Shown here: positions 56,247 through 64,000 of the stretch, one piece after another | Layout: each line of letters opens with the position of its first letter | Numbering within the stretch: the first letter of the stretch is position 1 | Origin: DYRB01 sp963802205 | Lineage (GTDB): Bacteria > Pseudomonadota > Gammaproteobacteria > Chromatiales > Chromatiaceae | Assembly (NCBI GenBank): GCA_963802205.1 | Contig: CAWDHW010000015.1 | Coordinates: 79,048-143,047 of the forward strand | Reading direction: 5' to 3' | DNA length: 64,000 bases | Program-made: the position numbers and the translations under genes | Notes under the pieces: model-generated | Database searches by the model: none | What the model saw: the letters and a program-made list of their open reading frames with translations, nothing else | Told to the model about the DNA's origin: nothing

Positions 56247-57223
56247 GACCAGACCCCCGGTATTTTGTCGTTGCAGGTCGGGCAGCGTCCGTCCGGCGTC
56301 AAGTGGTTCTCGGTAACGATAAAGCCGCTGCGCCCAATGAGCAGGGTCCCGTCCCGCGGGCAGTGGGTGGCGCTCCCCTCGTCTCCCAGGACATTGCCGA
56401 TGTAGACATAGCGCAGACCAACATCCAGGGCCTCGTTTCTCGCCCGTTCCAGGGTCTGGATCGGGGTCGGCGGGAGATTGCGCATCCGGTACTGGGGTTG
56501 GAAGCGGCTGAAGTGCAGTGGGGTATCCGGCCCCAACTCGGCGGCGATCCAGCGGCACATGCGACGGATCATGGCCAGGTCGTCGTTCAGGGTGGGAATC
56601 ACCAGATTGATGACCTCGACCCAGACCCCCTCCTCGCGCAGGGTCACCATGGCCTCGAGGACGGGTTTGAGGGTAGCGCCGCTGACTCGCCGATAGAACC
56701 CGTCGTCAAAGGCCTTGAGGTCGGCGTGGGCGGCGTCCAGGACCCGACACAGGCGACGCAGGGGCTCGCGGTTGATATAGGCGGCGGTGACGAAGACATT
56801 GACGAGCCCGGCCGCCTTGGCCAGGGTGGCGATGTCCTCGACATACTCGTAAAAGACGACGGGGTCAGTGTAGGTGTAGGCGATGCCCCGGCAGCGCTCG
56901 CCCTGGGCCGCCGCTACGACCTCGGAGGGCTCGACGCGGTAGATCTGTTCCATCTCGGCGCCGCTGCGCTGGGAAAGCTGCCAGTTCTGGCAGTTGAGGC
57001 AGTGCAGGTTGCACCCGGCCGTCGCCAGGGAGAAGACCTGGGCCCCCGGGTAAAAGTGGTAGAGGGGCTTCTTCTCCATGGGGTCGATGTGGATAGCCGA
57101 GGGCCGGCCGTAGGTGGTCGCCCGCAGCTTGCCGCCCAGGTTCACCCGCACCCGGCAGTCCCCCGCCGCCCCGTCTGGGATGACGCAGCCCCGCGGGCAC
57201 AACTCGCAGGTCACGGCGCTCAT
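56243..57223 (-). CDS. amrS: AmmeMemoRadiSam system radical SAM enzyme (AmrS)
   Basis: 326 residues. The start MSAVTCELCPRGCVIPDGAA carries an extra Cys cluster (CELCPRGC ... GDCRVR); the radical-SAM cluster CNLHCLNC is near 78-85. HIDPMEKKPLYHFYPG and YIGNVLGDEGSATHCPRDGT, with a closing CPTC pair near 318, are typical of AmrS. The family uses S-adenosylmethionine and a 4Fe-4S cluster; its substrate is unknown. Its start overlaps the upstream small gene (ATGA) and its stop overlaps the downstream one, so the operon is tightly coupled. Cytoplasmic by sequence. Confidence 0.93.
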   Translation of the reverse strand: MSAVTCELCPRGCVIPDGAAGDCRVRVNLGGKLRATTYGRPSAIHIDPMEKKPLYHFYPGAQVFSLATAGCNLHCLNCQNWQLSQRSGAEMEQIYRVEPSEVVAAAQGERCRGIAYTYTDPVVFYEYVEDIATLAKAAGLVNVFVTAAYINREPLRRLCRVLDAAHADLKAFDDGFYRRVSGATLKPVLEAMVTLREEGVWVEVINLVIPTLNDDLAMIRRMCRWIAAELGPDTPLHFSRFQPQYRMRNLPPTPIQTLERARNEALDVGLRYVYIGNVLGDEGSATHCPRDGTLLIGRSGFIVTENHLTPDGRCPTCNDKIPGVWS

Positions 57224-57474
57224 GGTGCCCGTCCCCCGCCCGAGGTCTCCTCCGGGCGTGCCTGATGGAACCATAGGGCCTCGCGGTCGGTGAGATCCCC
57301 GGCCTCGATGCGCCGCTCCAGGGCCTGACGGTCAATGACCCGGTGGCCGCTGCCCTCCCGTGCGGCCAGACTGAACCCCTCCCCAAGGTGCAGGGCGATG
57401 AGGACCACCGTTAGAGCGATCAGGCCCAGAAAGCGGGCCTCGCGGGGGTGCCAGGGTCTTGCGGATGCGATCAT
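57220..57474 (-). CDS. small single-helix membrane protein
   Basis: 84 residues, MIASARPWHPREARFLGLIA, one hydrophobic helix (about 15-32, LIALTVVLIALHLGEGFSLA) and a charged soluble part (VIDRQALERRIEAGDLTDRE, ALWFHQ). Its stop overlaps the amrS start. No family recognised. The amphipathic tail with 'EALWFH' echoes the 'EADYYR' of the next small peptide, but that may be chance. It probably belongs with the redox membrane protein. Confidence 0.75.
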   Translation of the reverse strand: MIASARPWHPREARFLGLIALTVVLIALHLGEGFSLAAREGSGHRVIDRQALERRIEAGDLTDREALWFHQARPEETSGGGRAP

Positions 57475-57524
57475 GATGGTGTGGAAACGGCTGATCCAAA
57501 TTCGGAACCTGTCCATAACTGACC

Positions 57525-57631
57525 GCAGATGAACGCCAATAATTCCGGCGCCCGCCTTGTGTCCGCGAGAACTCCGAAAGGTGAGTCGGCCGCAAGCGGC
57601 AGGTCCTTGTCTATTTTGCGTTCATTTTCGG
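57525..57631. repeat. inverted pair of ATGAACGC elements
   Basis: CCGCAGATGAACGCCAAT (57525-57542) and the opposite-facing TTTGCGTTCATTTTCGGA (57614-57631) flank 70 bases. The same core is at 37520-37543. It occupies most of the 182-base gap between the large membrane gene and the small membrane gene. Confidence 0.5.
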
Positions 57632-57656
57632 ACGACTGCCCTTTCCAGGGCCGACC

Positions 57657-60600
57657 TCAAGGTAACAGCTTAGCCGACCGTACCAGGGAGCGGCGGACAT
57701 GGGTGTCGCTACCCGACAGACAGCGGTTACAACGGATGCAATCCAGGTCGAACTCCCCCTTGACTCCAAGGTCGCAGTGCTCGAAACGCCGCTTGGGCGC
57801 CAGACGCTGAAGCAGAGCCACCTTATTGCTCAGGGCCAAGCAGGCACCCATGGGACACAGGTAGCGACACCAGAATCGATAGTGGAACAGGCAGGCGGCC
57901 AGCACCAAGCCCGTGAGCCAGAGCATGGCCCCCCCCAGCCGCCCACCGAAGGCATGCTGCATGGGGTTGAACGTAGCCCAGACCCCGTCTCCCGACACCC
58001 AGACCGCCACCAACATCGCGGCCAGCAGAACGAACTTGAGATAGCGCGCCCCCTGTTCGAGGGACCGCTCCGGGTAGGTTCGAAGACCCAGACGTCGCCC
58101 CAGGCGGGAGACCAGTTCCTGCGCGGCCCCGAAGGGGCACACATAGCCGCACCAGACCTGCCCGAAGCCCAGCGACGTGACGGCGACAAACCCCAGCAAG
58201 AGCCAGCGCTGGGGGTTCTCCGCCGGGGGTGCGGCGTGGCCCTGACTGAGATTGACCAGATCGACCTCAGTGACCAGGGTGTTCAGCCAGAGCCCGAGCA
58301 CCCCCAGGGAGGCGACCTGGTAGGCCAGGCGCGCGCCTTCGTGGCCGGATAGATAGACCGGGAAGAACAGTAGGACCAGCACGACGGTGGCGTAGAGGCC
58401 CCAGTCCGGGGTACCCGTCCCTGCCTCGGCCTGGGGCGGGACGGCCTGATCGAAGGCGGCCGCGGTCCCCCGCCGGGCCGCGACATTGATCGTCTCCAGA
58501 ACCGCCCGGCTGCTGACCGTGGCCCCGCTCAAGCCATCGAACCGCTCCAGGTTCAGCGGGCCCTGAACCAGATCCAGCCCCTGGAGCCCGGCGACCCAGG
58601 CGTCCATCCCGGCGATATAGGATGGGGTCTCCTGGGAACCCAGGTAGCGCACCCCGCGCAGAATCCCGTCGCGTCCGACGGCAATCAACAGCTCGATGGG
58701 CCCGGCAAAACCGCTCACCCCCGGGTCCGCGGCGGCACTGGCCAGGGTCAGGGTGCTGGCCTCCAGTTCCCCTGGTGCAAAGCCGAGATACTGCACCAGG
58801 GGCTGCTCCAGAAGGGTGAAACGCTTGGAACCGCTGACCTCCGCCAGGCGCGCCTCATCGAAGCGCAGCTCGGGGCCCGGGCGGCTGCCCAGGTCCAACA
58901 GGTGCCAGGCATAGACCAGCAGGACCAGGTAGATCAGTCCCCAGCCCAACCCAGGCCACGGGAAGGACATCTGGGCCCGCCCGACACCCAGCCCCACCGC
59001 GGCGCCAGGGCGACGCGGGGCAATGCGTGCAAAGAGCAACGGCAACAAGGCAACCACGGCCAGGACCGCCAACGCCCGGCAGGTCCCCTCCACCCCCAGG
59101 ATGGGCACCAGCAAGGCCCCGGTCAGCAACCCACCTAGGGCCCCGCCGAGGTTGTCGGCGGCCTGGACCAGGGCCCCGCTGCCAAGTGCCGAGACCTCCC
59201 GGGTCAGGGGCAGGCACAGGGTGAATCCCGCCCCGGCCAGCAAGCCCAGGGTCAGGGTCAAGCCCAGATAACCCGCCTCCTGGGGCACCTCGCCCAGGGT
59301 CGCGAGCCGCGCCAGTGCGCCGGGGAGCAGGATCAGCCCCAGGGCGACCAGGGCCAGGACCACCGCCAGCGGCACCCCGGCCCGCCGATCCGAAAGCCCG
59401 CTCGCCGGGGCGCGTGCCAGACCCGCCCCCAGGGCCAGCCCCGTCATAAAGAGCCCGTTGAGCAGGGCGATCCGCTCAAAGACCAACCCCACCTGGGCCT
59501 GGTAGCTAAAAATCAGGGCCAACTGCCCGGCCATCGCGATGAAGCCCAGGGCCCCCAGGGCAAAGGCCCCGGCGTGGCGCTCGAAGCGCACCCCGGGCCC
59601 ACCCTCCAGCCCCGCCCGCAGCAGCCACAGAAAGACGAACAGGGTCGGCGGGATCACATAGGGCCAAAACCCCAGGCCAAGCCCGATCCGGCGCAACCGC
59701 TCCAGGCCATCCACCAGCTCGGAGGCACTGAACTTCCCCCATAGGACCATGTTGAGCCAGTAAGTCACAGGGCGGGCATCGCTGTTGACCTCGGCCTGCC
59801 CCTGTTCGAGCTGTCCGCGCAGAAACGCGACCTCGTCCCGCGGCAACAGGGTCGCAAAGGTCCCGGTCGGGAGGCTGTGGTCTACCAAGATCGCCGCGAG
59901 ATAGCGGCGATGGAGCTCCTGCGGGTCCTCGCTCAAGCGCGCCTCTGGCCCCCCGACGCAAAAGGTCTGGACGTCCCCCGGAACCAGGACCACCCGGGGG
60001 AAGACCCCCCCCAGGGTGCGATACACAGACCCCGCATAGCCCCCGACCGCACTGCCGACATAGTTCGAGGCACCGCTGACCTGGGTACAAAAGACCCCGG
60101 TCGGTGTCAGGTGGTCCCGCACCAGCGTGAAGGCCTCCCGGGTGAAGTAGCGGTTGCCGGCGGCACTCGCGGGGGTCGCGTCCAGGGACAGGATCAGGTC
60201 ATATCGGTCCTCCGCCCCCAGATGCCGGAGGAAGCGCCGTCCATCGTCGAAGTGCAGGGCCAGGCGCGGGTCCGCCAGGGCCGTGACCCCCGCCGGGTCC
60301 AGGAAGGGGCGTACCCGATCGAAGCCGGTGCGGTCCTGCTCCACCTGGTCCAGCCCCTGCACGGGGTAACGCAGCAACCCCGCCGCCAGCCCACCGGCAA
60401 AGCCCCCGAGGACCAGGACCCGGCGCGCCCCGGTCGCCTGGGCCATGAAGTAGGCCGCCTGACGCTCCACCTCCAGGGGCAGGGGGAAGGACTGCTGGAC
60501 CTGCCCGTCGGCGACCACCGAGGCCTGACCCCCGAGGCGGGCAACGGCGACATGGCCATAGCGGGTATCCACCGCGTCCAACAGTTCCATCCCCGGCTGG

Positions 60601-61316
60601 AGGCTGGCAAAGCGCCAGACCTCCAGGCTGCGATCCAACCGCGTTGCAAACTGCGGAACCAGCAGCGCGACGCCGACCAGGGCCAGCGGCCAAGGGAACC
60701 AGACCAGACCCCGCCACCGAGGAGCCGCCTGGAGCGCCGCGGTCAGGGCCAAGGCCAGGGTCACCAGACCCAGGGTCTGCACAGGCCCAAACCAGCGGAT
60801 CAGGACGAAGGTGAATACGACCCCGCCCAGCAGGGCTCCCAGGGCATCGGCCACATAGGTCCCGGTGACCAGGCCCACGACCCGACCCCCAGGGCCAGTC
60901 GCCTCGCCCAGGGCCTTGCAGGTCAGAGGGAAGGCCAGACCGAGCAGCAGCCCAATCGGCAAGGTCACCAGGGTCAGGACCAGGAACAGGTCCCCGAGTG
61001 GGACAAATTCACTGGAGGAGACATCCAGGACCAGACGCACCGAGCGCAGGGCCAGCACTTGCAGCGCCAGCACCAGGGGAAGGGCCAGAAGGATGGCGCG
61101 GACCGCCGCCCCGCCCGATCCAAGCCCGCCCCTCAGTCTCAGAGCCGCCAGCGACCCCAGCCCCAGCCAAAACAGCCAAGCCCCGTAGAAGGCCCCCAGG
61201 CTGACCTCGTTGCCATAGAAGACCACGAGCCCCTCGCGGATCAACACCGCCTGGGCAACCTGAGAAAAGGCCCCTAGGACAAGGATAGCCAGCAGGGAAC
61301 GAAGACGGTCAGACAA
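57657..61316 (-). CDS. membrane redox fusion: spermidine-synthase-like + FMN-binding + 4Fe-4S (NosR/NapH-like)
   Basis: 1,219 residues, no frame break; start codon TTG at 61316 (no strong ribosome-binding site, so the start is uncertain). Order: membrane block about 7-220; spermidine-synthase-like fold about 240-470 (DTRYGHVAVARLGGQ, VLVLGGFAGGLAAG, HFDDGRRFLRHL, DLILSLDATPASAAG) with the usual catalytic Asp region altered; second membrane block about 550-805; FMN-binding domain about 815-950 with the covalent-flavin motif SGATVSS (Thr933); then five helices with CGYVCP (Cys1056/1060), CRYLCP (Cys1150/1154) and CIRCNRC (Cys1193/1196/1199). The last part resembles NosR/NapH electron carriers. 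It heads an operon with amrS and the MEMO-AMMECR1 fusion, suggesting it moves electrons across the membrane for that system. No known single name fits. Confidence 0.9.
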   Translation of the reverse strand: MSDRLRSLLAILVLGAFSQVAQAVLIREGLVVFYGNEVSLGAFYGAWLFWLGLGSLAALRLRGGLGSGGAAVRAILLALPLVLALQVLALRSVRLVLDVSSSEFVPLGDLFLVLTLVTLPIGLLLGLAFPLTCKALGEATGPGGRVVGLVTGTYVADALGALLGGVVFTFVLIRWFGPVQTLGLVTLALALTAALQAAPRWRGLVWFPWPLALVGVALLVPQFATRLDRSLEVWRFASLQPGMELLDAVDTRYGHVAVARLGGQASVVADGQVQQSFPLPLEVERQAAYFMAQATGARRVLVLGGFAGGLAAGLLRYPVQGLDQVEQDRTGFDRVRPFLDPAGVTALADPRLALHFDDGRRFLRHLGAEDRYDLILSLDATPASAAGNRYFTREAFTLVRDHLTPTGVFCTQVSGASNYVGSAVGGYAGSVYRTLGGVFPRVVLVPGDVQTFCVGGPEARLSEDPQELHRRYLAAILVDHSLPTGTFATLLPRDEVAFLRGQLEQGQAEVNSDARPVTYWLNMVLWGKFSASELVDGLERLRRIGLGLGFWPYVIPPTLFVFLWLLRAGLEGGPGVRFERHAGAFALGALGFIAMAGQLALIFSYQAQVGLVFERIALLNGLFMTGLALGAGLARAPASGLSDRRAGVPLAVVLALVALGLILLPGALARLATLGEVPQEAGYLGLTLTLGLLAGAGFTLCLPLTREVSALGSGALVQAADNLGGALGGLLTGALLVPILGVEGTCRALAVLAVVALLPLLFARIAPRRPGAAVGLGVGRAQMSFPWPGLGWGLIYLVLLVYAWHLLDLGSRPGPELRFDEARLAEVSGSKRFTLLEQPLVQYLGFAPGELEASTLTLASAAADPGVSGFAGPIELLIAVGRDGILRGVRYLGSQETPSYIAGMDAWVAGLQGLDLVQGPLNLERFDGLSGATVSSRAVLETINVAARRGTAAAFDQAVPPQAEAGTGTPDWGLYATVVLVLLFFPVYLSGHEGARLAYQVASLGVLGLWLNTLVTEVDLVNLSQGHAAPPAENPQRWLLLGFVAVTSLGFGQVWCGYVCPFGAAQELVSRLGRRLGLRTYPERSLEQGARYLKFVLLAAMLVAVWVSGDGVWATFNPMQHAFGGRLGGAMLWLTGLVLAACLFHYRFWCRYLCPMGACLALSNKVALLQRLAPKRRFEHCDLGVKGEFDLDCIRCNRCLSGSDTHVRRSLVRSAKLLP

Positions 61317-61917
61317 GGCAGTGGGCTCGTTGGGGTGACTGGGCAGGACCGCCGGCCCTGGGGATCGGTCGCATGAGTCTAGTCAACCCAGATCGGCAGC
61401 GTGGGGGCACCGCCTTAGGCCGCTGTTCCAGAGGCGGCTCTACTTCCTCGGATCTGCCGCAGCCTTCGTCTCCTTCTACCCCGCCTGGTGTAGCATGGCG
61501 GCGGCGCGCTGGTACCGCCGCCCCGTCATGGAGGGGTTCTACACCCCGGCGAGACCGGCGATTCCACGGTGCCGCCACCAAGTATCTGCCCACTACCTTG
61601 GATGGCGTCGCTGCCTGGAGCGTTTCGCCACAACGCTGACCCCCTCGCTGTTGCTCGGCCTGGCGGTCATGGGGAACCAACACTTAACGCAGACATGGCC
61701 CAAACAAAAGGCTATCTCTGCGTCAGGTGTTTGAACGCGCCAACCGGAGACGGCGCCAAACAAAAACGGCCTAGACGCGGTGCGCCTAAGCCGTTGTTGT
61801 TGCATGACCCTTTTCGGAAGAGCGCTAGTCCTTTTGGTAAATCGCCTTGGGTGACAGCAGGCGACGCGAACCAGGAGAATCTACACGCAACCTTGCGAGC
61901 CTAGCTTTTTGAGTTTT
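61317..61917. other. 600-base stretch without a recognisable gene
   Basis: Small open frames occur on both strands (for example a plus-strand one beginning MAAARWYRRPVMEGFYTPAR at 61495) but none has family features, and AT content rises after 61650. A hairpin AACGGCCTAG/CTAAGCCGTT with one mismatch (61765-61774 with 61786-61795) between an A-run and a TTGTTGTT run could terminate transcripts in either direction. It may be a decayed mobile or phage remnant, but no proof is visible. Confidence 0.5.
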
Positions 61918-61993
61918 TGGTGCCCAGGGGCGGAATCGAACCACCGACACGGGGATTTTCAATCCCCTGCTCTACCAACTGAGCTACCTGGGC
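61918..61993 (-). tRNA. trnF: tRNA-Phe (GAA)
   Basis: 76 bases including encoded CCA. Acceptor GCCCAGG/CCTGGGC, D-arm AGCTCAGTTGGTAGAGC, anticodon loop TTGAAAA with anticodon GAA, T-arm GGTGGTTCGATTCCGCC. Single gene with its own promoter. Confidence 0.97.
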
Positions 61994-62047
61994 CTGGTCC
62001 GACCCGGGTGGTGAAATCGGCGTGTGCCGTTACCCGGGAGGCCGCGC

Positions 62048-62076
62048 ATTAAACCGTTCCGGCGTGCTTGCGTCAA
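62048..62076 (-). promoter_or_regulatory. tRNA-Phe promoter
   Basis: Minus strand: TTGACG (62071-62076), 17-base spacer, TTTAAT (62048-62053), discriminator GCGCGGCC. About 48 bases before the tRNA. A GC-rich discriminator again suggests growth-rate control. The 62077-62312 stretch toward the transpeptidase tail holds no other signal. Confidence 0.7.
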
Positions 62077-62312
62077 GCCTAAGGTACCAGCCGCCAACCT
62101 CTGGACGCGGTGCCACGGTCCCATCGCCGTTCTGGATCAGGCTGGCGAGCCGGAGCTGATCGACTTTCGATTCAACGCCTGGGCGGTCTCGCGGCTGGCT
62201 CGGAAGCCAGGGAAGCCGTACCGTGGGCGTGCGCTCATGGTCAACTCTAACTGGTGGCGAATCTCCGCCAGCCTCTTGCCGGAGGCGCTGATGCCGACGA
62301 ACGCGGGTAAGG

Positions 62313-63721
62313 TCAACCGGCCGCCTTGGGGGCCGATTCGGCGGTTGCTGGGGCGGGGACAGCCGCTGGCGCGGGAACCGGGGCCGGGGCCTGAACTTCC
62401 GGCACCTGCGGAACCGGCTTGTGGACCGACGCCGGTACCTGCGCAGCCGGCTGGCCCTCGGTCTTGACCACCGCGGCAGTTGCTTGGGGATTGGGGACGA
62501 CCTGGCCCTGAGCTGGCGCCTGTGGCATGGCGGGCGCTGCCGCCGGCTCGGTACGGGTTGCGATGGCCGGGGCCACGGGGGGAGCCGGTGTGTGGGCCAC
62601 GGCCGGGACCTTGTGGGCCTCGACCGGGGCTGAGACTATCGGAGCGGAAGCAACCGGAGCTGTCGGCACCGGTGCGGTGGGCGCCGCCTGAGGCGTGATC
62701 GGAGCCGCAGGGGTTTGAGATGCCGCGACAGGCGCGGGGGATGCTGCTGGCGTCGCGACCCGGCATCGCGACCTTGGGCCTGCCTCGCCGCTGCCGATGC
62801 CTGGGTCGCCGCCTCGGACGTGCCCTGCCCCGCCGCGGCCACCGCGACCGCCACACCAGTCGCCGCGGTACCGACGGACTCGGACCCGACTACGGCGGTC
62901 TCCGACGCGCCCTGGGTCTGTCGGGCCTCCACCGGTCCCTCGCCCTGCGCCTTAGGCGCCGCCGGCTTGGCCGCGGCCACAGCGCGCGCCGCCTGGGCCC
63001 GCTGCTGGGCCAGGTAGGTGGAATAGCTCGGACCGTTACCGACAATGCTGACCTCGGTACCCACCCCCACATGGCGGAAGGCAATCGGTGCGAAGGCCTT
63101 GGGCATCCGGATGCAACCGTGGGATGCGGGCCGGCCGGGATTGGGGATGGGCCCGGCGTGCATGCCGATACCGTCGCCGGTCAGGCGCATATAGAAGGGC
63201 ATATCCGCACCATCGAAACGTGCCCCGGCGGGGATCTGGGTCTTGCCCATCTTGGCGTTGGAACTGATGAGCTGGCCGCCCTTGCCGTAGATCTTCCCGT
63301 AGAGGTTGGACTCCTTGTTGGCCACCTTCTCCGTCACTGAGAACCGCCCGACCGGGGTCGGGAACTTGCTGACCCCGGAGGCCACCATGGTCCAGCCGAC
63401 CTCCTTGTCGCCCTCGTAGAAACGGGCCTTTTGTTCGTCAACATCCACCACGATGCGAGACACGGCGCGACCCTCGCCCGTCCACTCGTAGAGTTTCGCC
63501 TTCCTCGCCGGCTCAGAAGCCGGCGGGGGGGCGGGGGCGGGGGCGGCCTGCTCCACAACCTTGGCTTCGACCGCCGGGGGCGCGTCCTGTGCCTTGGACT
63601 CCCAGGGCTTGGGGAACCCGGCGCAGCCCGAGAGTAGGGCCAGGGTCAAGGCAGCGCCCATGGCCGTGGTCGCTCCCTGCAGAGCACCGGCGGACGGGAA
63701 GCAGAACAGGTTGTTGTTCAT
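62313..63721 (-). CDS. L,D-transpeptidase lipoprotein with Ala/Pro tail, one frame correction
   Basis: ATG 63721: MNNNLFCFPSAGALQGATTA then MGAALTLALLSGC, a lipobox (LSGC), so outer-membrane or inner-membrane lipoprotein; an inner Met just before MGAAL could be the start. An Ala/Pro linker is followed by the YkuD domain (about 85-225) with HAGPIPNPGRPASHGCIRM holding the catalytic Cys. It cross-links peptidoglycan or attaches proteins to it. The frame as written ends at 62636; near 62750-62770 a one-base shift leads into a long Ala/Pro/Val tail (ATPAASPAPVAASQTPAAP onward) ending SAPKAAG at 62313. That tail keeps the composition of the preceding part, so the gene is probably continuous in the cell. 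Confidence 0.82.
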
Positions 63722-63879
63722 CGAGGTACCCAATTGGGGTTGAACGTTGGGGGCCCAGGATCAGAGAAATCCCGCATGGCACAAAAAGGGTTGCAAGGGT
63801 AGCGCAAAAGGCGTAGCAGTCCCAGGGGTCTGGTGCGTTGCCGATCAAGACCGACGTGCGAACATGGCCCGTATGCCTC

Positions 63880-63885
63880 TATAAT
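63880..63885 (+). promoter_or_regulatory. -10 box before tRNA-Ser
   Basis: Consensus TATAAT followed by CGCCCCCC, a GC-rich discriminator. The -35 region (TGCGAA at 17 bases) is weak. It lies 38 bases before the tRNA. The 63722-63922 gap between the transpeptidase and this tRNA shows nothing else. Confidence 0.5.
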
Positions 63886-63922
63886 CGCCCCCCTGCCCCG
63901 GCCGTCCCCGGCCTGGGTACAC

Positions 63923-64000
63923 GGAGAGGTGCCGGAGTGGCCGATCGGGCCTGACTCGAAATCAGGTGTACGTTTGCGCGTACCGTGGGTTCGAATCCCA
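63923..64000 (+). tRNA. trnS: tRNA-Ser (CGA), 3' end beyond window
   Basis: Acceptor GGAGAGG begins at 63923; D-arm TGGCCGATCGGGC, anticodon loop CTCGAAA with anticodon CGA, long variable arm GTACG...CGCGTAC, and the start of the T-arm GGGTTCGAATCCC are present. The 3' acceptor strand lies outside the window, so the gene is truncated by the window, not by mutation. Confidence 0.9.

Noticed and set aside
59877..61277. Plus-strand open frame of 466 codons opposite the large membrane protein
   Set aside because: Gln/Pro/Arg-rich shadow of a membrane-protein gene on the other strand.
62024..62467. Plus-strand frame near tRNA-Phe
   Set aside because: Overlaps the tRNA-Phe promoter and the transpeptidase tail on the other strand; no recognisable protein.

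Overview
The window is a GC-rich gammaproteobacterial chromosome segment. Gene order (tRNA-tufB-secE-nusG-rplKAJL-rpoBC-rpsLG-fusA-tufA-S10-spc-alpha; hemA-prfA-prmC; TPR-ispE-tRNA-Gln-prs-rplY-pth; fmdB-aspS-nudB) is that of gammaproteobacteria such as Pseudomonas and the purple sulfur bacteria. I would guess Chromatiales, but no marker gene here proves this and no species is assigned.

Region 1 (1-33.0 kb, all minus strand) is one giant gene-expression block. It starts at a stringent-type promoter at 32971-32999 and reads tRNA-Tyr, tRNA-Gly, tRNA-Thr, tufB, tRNA-Trp, secE, nusG, rplKAJL, rpoBC, then a new promoter (18638-18666) and rpsL, rpsG, fusA, tufA, the S10 genes (rpsJ to rpsQ), the spc genes (rplN to rpmJ, with secY) and the alpha genes (rpsM to rplQ). 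Control elements visible are an L10 leader, an rplL-rpoB attenuator, hairpins after tufB, nusG and rpoC, and a long rpsL leader.

Region 2 (33.0-37.6 kb, plus strand) carries ugd, a secreted SCP2-like protein, and a FadL/OmpP1-type outer-membrane gene broken by ten single-base frameshifts, closed by a good intrinsic terminator and followed by dispersed palindromic repeats.

Region 3 (37.6-48.3 kb) holds the minus-strand TPR gene-ispE-tRNA-Gln-prs-rplY-pth cluster (lolB is missing from its usual slot) divergent from plus-strand hemA-prfA-prmC-hypothetical-moeB and a four-helix membrane protein. The hemA promoter has its -10 box inside a perfect palindrome.

Region 4 (48.4-53.2 kb, minus) holds a DsbA-like oxidoreductase, ubiA, and fmdB-aspS-nudB; a plus-strand SDR follows.

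Region 5 (54.4-61.3 kb, minus) is the most unusual part: a tight operon of a 1,219-residue membrane redox fusion (membrane spermidine-synthase-like region + covalent-FMN domain + NosR/NapH-like 4Fe-4S module), a small one-helix protein, an AmrS radical-SAM enzyme, a 65-residue twin-arginine peptide and a MEMO-AMMECR1 fusion. This is the 'AmmeMemoRadiSam' group, whose biochemical role is unknown. Two of these genes need a one-base frame correction near a secretion signal.

Region 6 (61.3-64 kb) has a gene-poor stretch, tRNA-Phe with a clear promoter, an L,D-transpeptidase lipoprotein whose Ala/Pro tail is frame-broken, and the start of tRNA-Ser(CGA), cut by the window end. No rRNA, CRISPR array, complete insertion sequence or prophage was seen.
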